Shown: in pieces, positions 9,942-18,711 of the stretch
How the letters are laid out: every line of letters starts with the position of its first letter
Numbering within the stretch: position 1 is the stretch's first letter
Assembly: GCA_003427395.1 (NCBI GenBank)
Contig: BFEA01000512.1
Span: 523,317 to 546,762, forward strand
DNA: 23,446 bases
From: Chara braunii
Lineage: Eukaryota > Streptophyta > Charophyceae > Charales > Characeae
Reading direction: 5' to 3'
Translations under genes and position numbers: made by a program
Notes under the pieces: model-generated
What the model was told of the DNA's origin: nothing
The model's database searches: none
What the model saw: only the letters and a program-made list of their open reading frames with translations

Positions 9942-11366
9942 ATGGCCGGGAGAAGGATTAACCGTGAAACCATCATGGAGGAGGTCGCCGGAAGCTCCAA
10001 ACCCCTGGCGGAGCCTGAGGCCGAGGAACTAGAGAAAGTCTATGGGAAGCCTAGGGAAGAGGAGCCTGCGGACAAGGTTACCGCCGCTAAGAAGAAGTTT
10101 TGGTATCAAATCCCGATCTTAACCTTGCCTGAGCTCGACGACACCATTAGCAAGTTACTAGGAACCATGATGTCGGTATCTTTTCAGACTATGCTGCAGG
10201 CTAGCCCTAGGTTGCTCAAAGGGCTCAGACAACTGTTGACTCGGAGGCGAGTAGAAATAGGCGACAACCCCGAATTACCAGAAGGGGAGAGGGAGGAGGA
10301 AGCTCCGCAAGAAGTGGCTAACCTTCAGAGGAGTCACGGGGACTTGGAGGATCTCGAAAAAGCCTTTGCAGACATTCGTTTGAGCTTGCCCGACCGGAAG
10401 GGCGGCGAAGTCATGAGATCACCACCCGGGACAAAGCTTAGTTTTCATGCACTACCCGTAGGGAAACTAAAAATCCAGATCGGGAGGTATCATACCGACG
10501 CATTAGTAGACGGGGGAGCAGAAATCACTCTCATAAGGAGAGATTTCGCAACGATCACGGGATGTACGGTAAACAAAGAAGTAACGGGGAGCATCCGGGG
10601 AGCTGGCGGGGAAATCCCGTTCGCTGGGTACGTCACGAAGTGTGCTGTGAAGGCAGGGGTCAGGGAATCGATCTGGTCGTTTCAGCAGATGACCGTAATG
10701 GAGGAAATGGACCACGGCATAATCCTCGGGAGACCGTGGTGCGCGAACGTAGAGATGATAGGCATGCACTTGCACGATGGCTCGTACATGGTAGACATAG
10801 AGGACCCTGTGACCGGGCGGGGAGAGCTTCTCCGACTCCTTGGAACGGGAGGAGACCCCCCGAAGGGGAAATTGACGACATGGTCGCCGTCATTCGAGGA
10901 TAGCACGCGAAAAGGGGTTTTCGCACGGATGGAAGGTATGAGAGAAAGGGTAGAAATCATGATTGAGGAAGCATTCAATAAGAAGGAGTGGATCAAGATG
11001 AGCCTGCCCCAGAAGAAGAGGAGGCAGGAGGACGAAGTCCTAGGTGTTATGGTAGCGGAAAAGGAGTCAAAGGTCGAACTTGGTGCTAGCCTGCCCAAAC
11101 GGAAAGAAGCACGCATAGACGTGCCAGAAATCGCACTCGAGATCCCCGATCTATTGCAACTCATCAAGACCCTCGGATACCACAAGGTAAGAGTGGATTC
11201 GGCAGCCTTGGCCAAGTTCGAAAGAGAGGTGCAAAAGGGATATTGCCTGAATGGGAAGCTAGTTAGTATTCAACCACGTGTCATAGAGGCGACGGGGGCA
11301 ATTCCGACTGTTCATTTTTTAGGAGAAAGATCCAAGAAGGAAGTGTTTGAAAGTACAAGCCGGTAG
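9942..11366 (+). CDS. Pol N-terminal part: aspartic protease
   Basis: An open frame of 474 codons begins at the ATG at 9942, two codons after the gag TGA and in the same phase. The first ~150 residues are a charged linker. The protease core follows: ALVDGGAEITLI near residues 187-198, with catalytic Asp at 190 (codon 10509-10511), and a flap/C-terminal signature IILGRPWC. The active-site triplet is D-G-G, not the usual D-S/T-G; DGG also occurs in some plant gypsy lineages, so this need not be a lesion. Retroviral-type proteases of this family act as dimers to cut Gag-Pol. The frame ends at a TAG at 11364-11366, but the homologous continuation (KYKPVGKK...) is one frame back near 11350, so this stop is secondary to a 1-nt loss or shift. 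Confidence 0.85.
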   Translation: MAGRRINRETIMEEVAGSSKPLAEPEAEELEKVYGKPREEEPADKVTAAKKKFWYQIPILTLPELDDTISKLLGTMMSVSFQTMLQASPRLLKGLRQLLTRRRVEIGDNPELPEGEREEEAPQEVANLQRSHGDLEDLEKAFADIRLSLPDRKGGEVMRSPPGTKLSFHALPVGKLKIQIGRYHTDALVDGGAEITLIRRDFATITGCTVNKEVTGSIRGAGGEIPFAGYVTKCAVKAGVRESIWSFQQMTVMEEMDHGIILGRPWCANVEMIGMHLHDGSYMVDIEDPVTGRGELLRLLGTGGDPPKGKLTTWSPSFEDSTRKGVFARMEGMRERVEIMIEEAFNKKEWIKMSLPQKKRRQEDEVLGVMVAEKESKVELGASLPKRKEARIDVPEIALEIPDLLQLIKTLGYHKVRVDSAALAKFEREVQKGYCLNGKLVSIQPRVIEATGAIPTVHFLGERSKKEVFESTSR

Positions 11367-11419
11367 GGAAGAAAGCAAAACCGGTCTCAATCCTGCTAGA
11401 GACATCAAAGGAAGAGGCT

Positions 11420-13561
11420 ATGGAGAAGGAGGAAGAGGTCCTTCGAATGATCCGAGAAAGAAGGGCGGCGGAGGGACATCGTATACCAGATGAGGTAGCT
11501 GACACAATGAAGATAGGGATAGACGGGTTCTTAGCGGAAGAAAAAACCCGCCTGATGAAAAGGACCTGCCAGGAGTTTCACCTGACATTTGCCTTTAGTG
11601 ATCACCAGAAGGGACGACTGGATGCGAAGTTGATCCCTCCGGTCAGAAGCCACACGGTAGAACATGAGTGCTGGAATGACAAGGGGTCATCCTATGAATT
11701 TGGGATAGCAGGAGAAGTAACAGACCTCCTCCGAGCAAAGATGGACTCCTTCGTTGCGGAGCCTACGACATCGCTATACGCAAATCGGTGGTTTGTCTTT
11801 CGGAAGCCTAACAAGACACTAAGGTGGATTCAGGACCTTCAGAAGTTGAATGCGGTAACCATCCGGGATGCTGGCTCGCTACCTCAGGCTGACTTATTAG
11901 CACAATCGCGCTCCGGTCGGAGCATTTACTCCCTGATAGATCTGTACTCAGGGTACGACCAACTTCCATTGGATGTTCGGGACAGGCCATACACCGCTAT
12001 GCACACCTCCGTAGAACAGCTACAGATGCAAGTGACCCCTATCGGATTCACAAACGCGGTGGCCGAAGCGCAACGCAGGATGCTCGCCGTGGCCGGAGAC
12101 ATGTTCCCAGAAAAGTGTGAGCCTTACATCGATGAAAATCCGATCAAAGGCGCGCAGGAGAAGGACGAGACGGAAGTCCAGCCAGGGATCCGACGTTTTG
12201 TGTGGGACCACCTGCAGGACATCAAGGACTTACTCCGCCGGTTCCTAGTATACAACATTACGGCTAGTGGACCGACGAGCATCCTACCAGTACCGGAGGT
12301 AACTATACTAGGATTTCGTTGCGGTGCTTACGGCAGGAAGCCGGATCCGGCAAAGACCGACAAGATATCACAGTGGCCGACACCACGGCGCACGACGACG
12401 GAGGTAAGGGTATTCTTAGGCATAGTCGACTTTTGGAGGATCTTCATTAAGAATTTTGCCAAGATTGCTGAGTCTATCCGGGTTATGATCAGGGAAGAAG
12501 GAACCATGAATTGGACGGAGGAGCGAGGAGTTGTCCAAAGGCTCAAGGGCGTATTGACATCTGAGACAGTCGCCCTGTCCGCACCTTGTTTTAATGACGA
12601 AGTGGGACGACCCTTCATCCTAGAGACGGATGAAGGACCTTTGGCCGTAGGAGGTGTGTTGATTCAAAGAGATGAAGGAGGAAAAGAGAGGCCGACTAGG
12701 TTCGAAAGTAGAACCCTGAACTCCGCAGAACGGCGATACTCGCAATTCAAGAAGGAAGTCCTAGCCATCCTGCATTGCCTTAAGACCTTCCAGGCCTACC
12801 TATTTGGGAGGCGGTTCATCTTAAGGATCGATCCGACGAATGTCGCAGGGGCTCTAAAGAATTACAGGCCTATAGATCCGACGGTAGGGAGATGGGTAGG
12901 ATTCATTTGGCAGTTCGATTACAAGATTGAACGGATTGCTGGAATCCGCAACAAGGCAGATGGGCTGAGTCGGGTTTGCATCACTCCTGAAGGGATGGAG
13001 GATGCAGAGCCCATAGACGCATTCCTCGAATACGAAGGAGGGACTCTCGCGGTGGATAACGAAATGATGAGCGGGGAATACACATCGGGAGAACTATTGA
13101 TCCAGACTTTGGAGAAGGGGGCACCTGCCGTAGTAGCAAAACTTAGAGAAGGACCAGTTACCACTCGAGGACGCAAAGAAGAAAAGAACTCATGGGGAAC
13201 GATAGTAGGACCGAAAGAGGAACTAATGGCAATGGCGGTCGAGGGAGGCCGAGAAACAGTGATGAGCTTAGTGAAATTTTGGGAAAGGAAAGAGTTGCAA
13301 TGGGTGGTAAACCAGATGCAGGAAGAAAACGATGAGGGTCAGGAAGGGGAGGAGTTTCTCTATGTCCAATCATACGAAGGGCTCTCTCGGGAGATCGGCC
13401 TGTTGTTGGTAGGAAACAAACAACCTACGGAAGTCAGTATTAAAGCAAGAGAAGAAGCCAAAAGATACGTCCTAAGGGGCGGGCATTTGTTCCGAAGGGA
13501 GGAAGGTGCTATGCCCAAAAGGGTTGTGTGCAAAAGACCTAGGCAAGTAGACGTTATCTAA
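11420..13561 (+). CDS. Pol central part: reverse transcriptase and RNase H
   Basis: A 713-codon open frame. RT motifs in order: NRWFVFRKPNKTLRWIQDLQ, then LIDLYSGYDQL with the first catalytic Asp, PIGFTNAVAEAQRRM (the FGLTNAP motif), and the active-site motif at 12125-12136 reading Y-I-D-E where family members have Y-x-D-D. RNase H follows with ETDEG (Asp near residue 404), SQFKKEVLAI (Glu), RIDPTN (Asp) and NKADGLSR (Asp), so all four acidic residues are present. The frame starts formally at ATG 11420, but in-frame coding sequence continues upstream to ~11350. It ends in TAA at 13559-13561, in the same phase as the integrase; CAA to TAA would restore the join. The changed RT motif predicts loss of polymerase activity. 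Confidence 0.93.
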   Translation: MEKEEEVLRMIRERRAAEGHRIPDEVADTMKIGIDGFLAEEKTRLMKRTCQEFHLTFAFSDHQKGRLDAKLIPPVRSHTVEHECWNDKGSSYEFGIAGEVTDLLRAKMDSFVAEPTTSLYANRWFVFRKPNKTLRWIQDLQKLNAVTIRDAGSLPQADLLAQSRSGRSIYSLIDLYSGYDQLPLDVRDRPYTAMHTSVEQLQMQVTPIGFTNAVAEAQRRMLAVAGDMFPEKCEPYIDENPIKGAQEKDETEVQPGIRRFVWDHLQDIKDLLRRFLVYNITASGPTSILPVPEVTILGFRCGAYGRKPDPAKTDKISQWPTPRRTTTEVRVFLGIVDFWRIFIKNFAKIAESIRVMIREEGTMNWTEERGVVQRLKGVLTSETVALSAPCFNDEVGRPFILETDEGPLAVGGVLIQRDEGGKERPTRFESRTLNSAERRYSQFKKEVLAILHCLKTFQAYLFGRRFILRIDPTNVAGALKNYRPIDPTVGRWVGFIWQFDYKIERIAGIRNKADGLSRVCITPEGMEDAEPIDAFLEYEGGTLAVDNEMMSGEYTSGELLIQTLEKGAPAVVAKLREGPVTTRGRKEEKNSWGTIVGPKEELMAMAVEGGRETVMSLVKFWERKELQWVVNQMQEENDEGQEGEEFLYVQSYEGLSREIGLLLVGNKQPTEVSIKAREEAKRYVLRGGHLFRREEGAMPKRVVCKRPRQVDVI

Positions 13562-14679
13562 GCAATGCACGACGGGTTAGCTGGAGGTCATCGGTCGTCC
13601 AAAGGAACACTTGCAAAGATAACGCCACTCTATTATTGGCCAGGCATGGCAGGCATGGTCGCCATATACTGCCAGACTTGCCTTATTTGCCAAGAACGAA
13701 GCTCGGTGCGGGTCTTCGAGCCGCTTAGACCAACGCGGGTGCTAGGGCCGGGACATCTGGTCCACCTCGACCTTGCAGTCATGCCTGTATCAACGGATGG
13801 GTACAGGTATATCCTGGATGCGCAAGACAACCTGAGAGGGCTCGTGGAGGCAGTCGCCCTCAAGAATAAGACAGGGAGAAGTGTGGCGGACTGAATAGAA
13901 GACTTCTACTTGAGGCATTCGTTCGTCAGGAGGTTTATAGCAAACAATGGGATAGAGTTTGTGAACCAAGAAGTATTGGGGATGCTTAAGAGACTCTGCA
14001 TACTGATCAAACATCGAGCCATATCACCTTGAGGCCAACGCACCTGTGGAAAGGGGGCACCGAACATTGAAGAACACGATGCAAAGCTCGCAGCGGACCA
14101 TCTGGGGAACTGGCCTAGGTATCTTAAGCAGGCTGTCTTTGCAGAGAATATGACCCCTAAAAGGACAACAGGATGTATCCCGGCAGAGCTTTGGTATGGA
14201 AGAGAGATCGACTTTCCTGTAGAAGCCTTGGTACCTACGTGGAATAGGTTAGATGATGATCCGCAAATGACCACTGAAGAGTTAATTGAGGCAAGATGTC
14301 AACAAATCCTTAAGAATGAGAAGGTCATGGAAGACATCGCCAACCGGGTGCTGGACAGCAGAATGAGGGACAAAGCAAGGTGGGACCAGGTTAAGAATGT
14401 CAGAAAGGAGCCACTTCAGGTGGGGGAGATGGTATTGCTAAGGAACTCGGCACTAGAAAGTACTTGGTCGGGACAGAGGGAAGGAGGTTCAAAGGCCCCT
14501 ACCGGGTCGCCAAGCGGGTGGGACTGAACACCTTCGAACTGGAAGATTTGGATGAAACTGGATTGAAAGGACCCTTCCCGAGGCAACGATTGGTCAGGTT
14601 TCTAAGTCGGGACCCAGTGGAACAATGGCTTCAGGAGGCCGAAGATAAGGAAACCGAGGAGCCACAAGCTAAAGACTGA
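13562..14679 (+). pseudogene. Pol C-terminal part: integrase (broken)
   Basis: The HHCC zinc finger is present: HDGLAGGH, then C-QT-C-LIC, with YYWPGM between. The catalytic core begins with HLDLAVMP (first Asp). A TGA at 13892-13894 follows SVAD, where Trp is plausible. The second catalytic Asp is lost: the codon at 13943-13945 is AAC (Asn) in the motif usually reading D-N/R-G-x-EF. The Glu segment is kept as PYHLEANAPVERGH (phase 0), reached and left by two compensating indels near 14015 and 14070. The C-terminal domain contains PLQVGEMVLLRNSALE and, after another shift near 14485, FKGPYRVAKRVG, the GPY/F motif of Ty3/gypsy integrases. The last stop is at 14677-14679. Strand transfer activity is not expected. 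Confidence 0.88.
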
Positions 14680-15042
14680 CCACAACCTTGCCACATTATG
14701 GTTTGTCTCTGACCATGTTCGTGGGACCATCATTTTTTTGGGGACTGGCGCTTTGGCTTGGACTGACTGAGGTTGAAAGGCAGCGTGACTTGCGGGTTTG
14801 CAATATCTGGCTTGTGTGACAACGGGGAGGGATGTCTGGGGCATTGTACCATAGTTTTTGACGGGAAAAAAATGGGGTCATCACAAACGATGCATTCGCA
14901 TGTATAATAGGGGCATGCTGCGAAGGATGTTGGGAGCATTCTGGGAAAAAGGGAGGGACTACCTACCAGACTGGGGGAATGGGTGCATGAGGGGCCTTGC
15001 GGGTGTTGTTTTGTTATACAGGGTCTAAAAGAAAAAAAGAAG
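14680..15042. other. Spacer after pol, with a polypurine run at its end
   Basis: No supported gene. A 17-nt all-purine run lies at 15027-15043, directly overlapping the ATG of the next ORF. A polypurine tract normally precedes a 3' LTR in these elements, but I found no matching upstream copy of the sequence that follows, so the assignment stays open. Confidence 0.35.
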
Positions 15043-15890
15043 ATGGAGTTCGGTGACGAAAATGACAGCGGGGCAATCAACAGGCCTACCGGAGGGGAGG
15101 AAGCAGGACCAAGCCAAAGAAGGAGAGTCGCAAAGAGAAAGTTGTATAGAGGACTCACGGGTGACCCAGTGGTAGGCCGGGGAGGAAGGAAATGTTTTGT
15201 GTAGGAAACCCTCACCCCTCCGCGAGGGAGAAGGTATAGAAATTTCATCTGACAGTGAGGGAGGGAAGGAAAAGGCAGAAGTGGAAGATAGGCAATACAG
15301 AGATGGGAAACAAGGTTCAGGTCTCTGACGAGGAGGGAGTCAACAGGGGCAAGCGACGTGAGACTTGGCATGGGGAGAGCGAGGGGAGACAAGACATGCG
15401 CGACGAATACGAGGAGGGTGAGGAAAGAAGGGAGAGTCCGCTTGAAGGATGAAGCGGCCACGACAATTGCGAGGGGTATGGGACGGGGACAGGGATTCCT
15501 TTTACCTACGATCCAAAGAACCTTGCAGGTGGGTATAGCCCCATACAGACAGAAGACGAGGAGGCCGAGGAGGAGGATGTGCGAGAAGTCGTATAAATCA
15601 GCAGCGGGGATGAGAGGGATGAGATCTCGAGGCCTAGAGAAGAGGGGCGGCCTCCAATGCACCAGCCGGACGATGAGGCTTTCAGATGGGAGGACGAGTT
15701 CTGGCCAACGCTCAGTCATTGGTTTCAGCAATGGACCAATGTAATCAGGCACAAATGGATTATCAATTCTCGGGAACTCGCAAGGGCAGGGGTGGAAGCC
15801 ACACCACTGGATTTTTTCAACGAGGCAGAGTTACGAAAAATTGTAAGCATGAAAAGAGAAATTGAGACCTATGGCCTGGGGGTTAGAAAG
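15043..15890 (+). pseudogene. Acidic ORF downstream of pol, unrecognised, decayed
   Basis: It starts at ATG 15043 (MEFGDENDSG...) and can be followed through three phases: phase 1 to the TAG at 15202, phase 2 about 15206-15330 (EGIEISSDSEGG), then phase 0 to ~15890. Phase 0 carries TGA at 15450-15452 and TAA at 15594-15596 (before ISSGDERDE; CAA to TAA would restore Gln). The first two thirds are rich in Glu, Asp, Gly, Arg and Lys with repeated ISSDSE/ISSGDE-like motifs, suggesting disorder. The last part (RWEDEFWPTLSHWFQQW, then FFNEAELRKIVSMKRE) looks like a folded helical domain. No known family recognised. It lies ~360 bp after pol on the same strand, the place of an env-like or third ORF, but it has no transmembrane segment. 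Confidence 0.5.
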
Positions 15891-16070
15891 CCATCAATAT
15901 TTGGTGTTCGATTGTATCGAAGCATTTGGACCTTCGGCCTTCTATGTACCAGACAGCCGCCCCTCGAAAATCTCGGCGTATCTGTTTCATACAAGTATGT
16001 TGCGAATAGCCAGACTCTCCAGAGTTGGAACATTTCAGGAAGCGTGGTTCACACACTGTTTCTAGAATAG

Positions 16071-16376
16071 TACGCATTACCTCAACACTTTGTGTCCAGC
16101 TCTTGTGCGAGACTAACAGACGTGTTAAAACAACCACAATATTGTCCAATCTCGATTGAAAAGCAAGTTGTTATTTATGCGGCTGTCAAAGATTATTTAA
16201 ATCAAATTTAGATTTCTCAAATTCTTAAATATGAACAAGAGTTGTTGAAATCAATTGATCCAAGTTTGCTTTCTGCTATTGCACAACAAAAAACAATCAC
16301 TGAACAAATCGATAGTCAACTGGATTACTTTTGTCAAAAATTTACTCAGAGTTTCTTAGCAACTCACTCGGGTTAA
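16071..16376 (+). pseudogene. Nuclear copy of mitochondrial atp1, 3' end (ATP synthase F1 alpha)
   Basis: Phase 0 reads ARLTDVLKQPQYCPISIEKQ, then VVIYAAVKDYLNQI, a TAG (16209-16211), ISQILKYEQELLKSIDPSLL and a natural-looking end, SFLATHSG, with TAA at 16374-16376. This is the C-terminal segment of the alpha subunit of mitochondrial F1-ATPase (RGARLTEVLKQPQYSP and IEKQ...IYA are hallmarks). Homology is clear from ~16104. Weaker resemblance in another phase reaches back to about 15960 (LSRVG near 16013-16030). The in-frame TAG, upstream frame loss and lack of the first ~400 residues make it non-functional. The stretch is AT-richer than its surroundings, as expected for organellar DNA. Confidence 0.85.
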
Positions 16377-16427
16377 TTCACCATTTTTCTATATCTTTGT
16401 AACTGTTTTTCGCATCGTTGATCATAG

Positions 16428-16457
16428 AGACTATCACGGTAGAATTAGTGACTGAGG

Positions 16458-16500
<43 letters not shown>
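16428..16500 (+). rRNA. Mitochondrial small-subunit rRNA, 3'-end fragment
   Basis: The segment GTGACTGAGGTGAAGTCG, then TAACAAGGTAGCC and GTAGGGGAACCTGCGG is the universally conserved 3' end of small-subunit rRNA, covering the 3' strand of helix 44 and helix 45. The wording GGTAGCCGTAGGGGAACC with GGCTGGAT fits plant mitochondrial 18S rRNA; plastid 16S has GTACTGGAAGG and nuclear 18S has GGTTTCCGTAGGTGAACC. Homology stops close to the mature 3' end at 16500. It follows the atp1 fragment by ~50 bp in the same orientation, so both probably arrived as one mitochondrial piece. Only ~70 nt is present, so it is a relic and not a working gene. Confidence 0.85.
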
Positions 16501-16506
16501 AAATAA

Positions 16507-16653
16507 GACTTGAAACCAGAAACAAATAAAAATAAGTGGTACGAAGTAGATTTCCTAAGGTTTCCAGATTCGTCCAACTTTGTATTGTGGAAGCAGGAAC
16601 GGGGTGGACAAGGAACTGGGCAAGACGAGGCGCAAGGCAGCAATAGGAACTAG
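16507..16653 (+). pseudogene. Coding-like tail right of the mitochondrial fragment
   Basis: Phase 1 is open for 48 codons and has protein-like composition (KWYEVDFLRFPDSSNFVLWK, then a Gly/Gln-rich end) before a TAG at 16651-16653. It begins directly after the rRNA homology stops. It may be the displaced C-terminus of the acidic ORF that ends near 15890 on the other side of the mitochondrial piece. That link is an inference from position and style only. Confidence 0.35.
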
Positions 16654-17380
16654 GTGTTGACTTAGCATTGAAAATAATCGCTGTTTTTCTGACTGCAGAG
16701 ACATGAGAATGACGAGAACGTGTACAGTATGGGCAAGCTTGCCAACGATGAAGTGAAAAGAGGGCCAGCTAAGGTTGTGTCACGATAAGATAGAAGATAG
16801 TTTTTTAGGCTACTTTTTGGATGCGCTACCTTGGGTACATAAGACAAAGATATGAGATTTGGGATGAGACCAATTGGGAAAGGGTGTATTGTGAATTATG
16901 GATGAAACAAGGATTATGTTTTTGAGAGGGGAAAACCTTGAGTACGGATTGACGAGCGAACCATGGCATGGAATGATTGATCGAGTACAAGAGAGGTTAG
17001 GGAACCTATGGGTTAAGGGGCGTGCAGAACACTCCTTCCATAGGAGCCTAATCCAACTGAGTCATGAATGAGACTGAGAATAGTCGAAACCTGAGTGATC
17101 AGGAAGAGTGAAAATGGAAGGGGCGCCTTTGTCTTTTTTTATGGATGAACGGTCGGGTGGGCTAGTGCTGCTTGGGGTCGCGAGCCCCAACTCGAGTACT
17201 AGACGCTAAGTTGGATGTACGCATGGATGGTACATTACTGTGAGAAATGGAATGGATAGTACATTACTGTGAGAGAAGGAAGAAAGAGAACAACACACAA
17301 AAGATGAGATGACCACTTCCTAACCTCCAAGACAGAAATGAGATCCGTAACCTCGAGGCCCATCCCCTCGGGCACTAACA
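16654..17380. other. No recognisable gene; short duplication
   Basis: I see no protein or RNA gene here. An imperfect duplication of 29 bp (TACATTACTGTGAGA core) lies at about 17223-17280. The rest is unremarkable purine-rich sequence. Confidence 0.45.
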
Positions 17381-17618
17381 TTGAGAATGAAAAGGAATGG
17401 CCCTAACCAGGCTGTTCGACTTGAGAATGGAAAGGAATGACCCTAACCAGGCTGTTCGACTTGAGAATGGAAAGGAATGACCCTAACCAGGCTGTTCGAC
17501 TTGAGAATGGAAAGAAATGACCCTAACCAGGCTGTTCAACTTGAGAATGGAAAGGAATGTCCCTAACCAGGCTGTTCGACTTGAGAATGGAAAATAACGA
17601 CCCTAACCAGGTTGTTCG
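17381..17618. repeat. 40-bp minisatellite, six copies
   Basis: Units start at 17381, 17421, 17461, 17501, 17541 and 17581. Each contains TTGAGAATGGAAAGGAATGA followed by CCCTAACCAGGCTGTTCGAC. The central copies differ at 0-3 positions; the first and last are more diverged. The tight homogeneity suggests recent expansion. Confidence 0.97.
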
Positions 17619-17735
17619 GGAATGGTCCCTGACAAGGGTCATTCCTTATGAAATAGGCACTGGGGTCCCCTGCATATTTGATTGAGAAAGGTTGATTGAG
17701 GAGGTTGATTGAGATTGTGCTCGAAAGAGCAATAA

Positions 17736-17992
17736 GAAATGGAAAAGGCCGATGGGTCGGTCATTGAAATAGCCAAAGGATGGATGAGAGAAATGGAAAA
17801 GGCCGGTGGGTCGGTCCTTGAAATAGCCAATGGGATGAGAGAAATGGAAAAGGCCAGTGGGTCGGTCATTGAAATAGCCAATGGGATGAATGGAAGAGAT
17901 GGAGAAGGCCGGTGGGTCGGTCATTGAAATAGCCAAAGAGATGGACAGAAGAGATGGAAAAGGTCGGTGGGTCGGCCGCTGAAATAGCCACG
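17736..17992. repeat. 51-57-bp minisatellite, five copies
   Basis: Units contain GAAATGGAAAAGGCC, then GGTGGGTCGGTCATTG and AAATAGCCA, with length variation in the spacer after AAATAGCCA. More diverged relatives continue at about 18140-18250. Because several units keep a multiple of three, short reading frames appear on both strands; I treat them as products of the repeat. Confidence 0.93.
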
Positions 17993-18711
17993 GGGGCGGA
18001 AGAAAGACATGAATGAGAAGGACAAAATAAAAGAGGCGGAACCTTAAAGCCAAGAGGGGCAGGGACCGTTGGGACGGTCACAGAGATTGGGTGTGGAGGA
18101 ATGAGAGAATTGAGGATTGAATGAGCGGACGGGTCAGTCTTGAGAAATGGTTATTGAGAGAATGACCGTCAGACCGGCCATGTGGGTGGCCTTGTTGATG
18201 AGAGGCTGTCGGACCAGCCATGAGAATCGGCCTTGGAAATAGCATTGGATTGAATGATTGAGGATTGAATATTGCATTGCATAGTCAGGGGACCCTAGGC
18301 AACTTGAAATGAACTTGGAAATAGCCTTGAAATAAATTTTCTTTTTTCCTAGTTTTTGGCCTCAGCAGGAGGGGGATACCGGTGCTCGCACCGCGACCCC
18401 AAGACCTCTATCCCTGTAAGGGAAAAAGTATGAGCGCAACCTGTTCCTCTTGTAAGGGGATGAGGGTTAAAGGACCAAGGCACCTACCACTTGGATCGGT
18501 GCGGGACGTCTGGAACTGACCCCGACAACGAGCTCTAGTCGGGAAGTTCAAGTTGCGCCTCGTGTTGAACGCCTAAACGTCAAAGGGTGAAAGAACCAAA
18601 TGGGCGAGAGAGCCATTCTTTTTCTAAGTATCCTTTGTTATCCCCAACCACACGCCATGCCGTTCAGGGGCGGCACGGCCGCCTGGAATGGACCACGGCG
18701 GTTCGCGTTAA
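17993..18711. other. No recognisable gene
   Basis: Apart from the diverged repeat relatives at 18140-18250 and a small hairpin near 18390 (CGGTGC/GCACCG with a 2-nt loop), nothing can be supported. The 18360-18600 part is more GC-balanced than its flanks and may be another unidentified repeat. Confidence 0.4.

Larger units (their letters stand above)
8109..14679 (+). mobile_element. Decayed Ty3/gypsy (Metaviridae) retrotransposon internal region
   Basis: The order gag (CCHC zinc knuckle), aspartic protease, reverse transcriptase, RNase H, integrase with HHCC finger and a GPY/F-type C-terminus is the Ty3/gypsy order (copia elements place integrase before RT). Lesions: nonsense codons at 8679, 8763 and 13559 plus TGAs at 9933 and 13892; frame changes near 11350, 14015, 14070 and 14485; and changed catalytic residues in RT and integrase. 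It cannot be autonomous now. Flanking LTRs, a primer-binding site and target-site duplication were sought by eye and not found, so true ends are unknown. The lack of LTRs may mean that they are long and diverged, lost, or beyond the window. Confidence 0.93.

Noticed and set aside
11340-11360. Programmed -1 frameshift between protease and RT
   Set aside because: The phase change is -1, but no X-XXY-YYZ slippery heptamer in the proper phase and no obvious downstream pseudoknot were seen; a 1-nt loss fits the general decay better.
14730-15752. 340-codon open frame on the minus strand
   Set aside because: It lies opposite the end of the pol spacer and the acidic ORF. Its Pro/Leu/Ser-rich translation has no motif and is what the complement of Glu/Gly/Arg-rich coding DNA gives.
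16428-16500. Nuclear or plastid small-subunit rRNA, or a complete rRNA gene
   Set aside because: The diagnostic wording fits the plant mitochondrial form, and only the last ~70 nt are present.
17646-18053. Minus-strand repeat protein (DPPAFSIS units)
   Set aside because: Product of the ~54-bp minisatellite; overlapping frames on both strands look equally 'good'.
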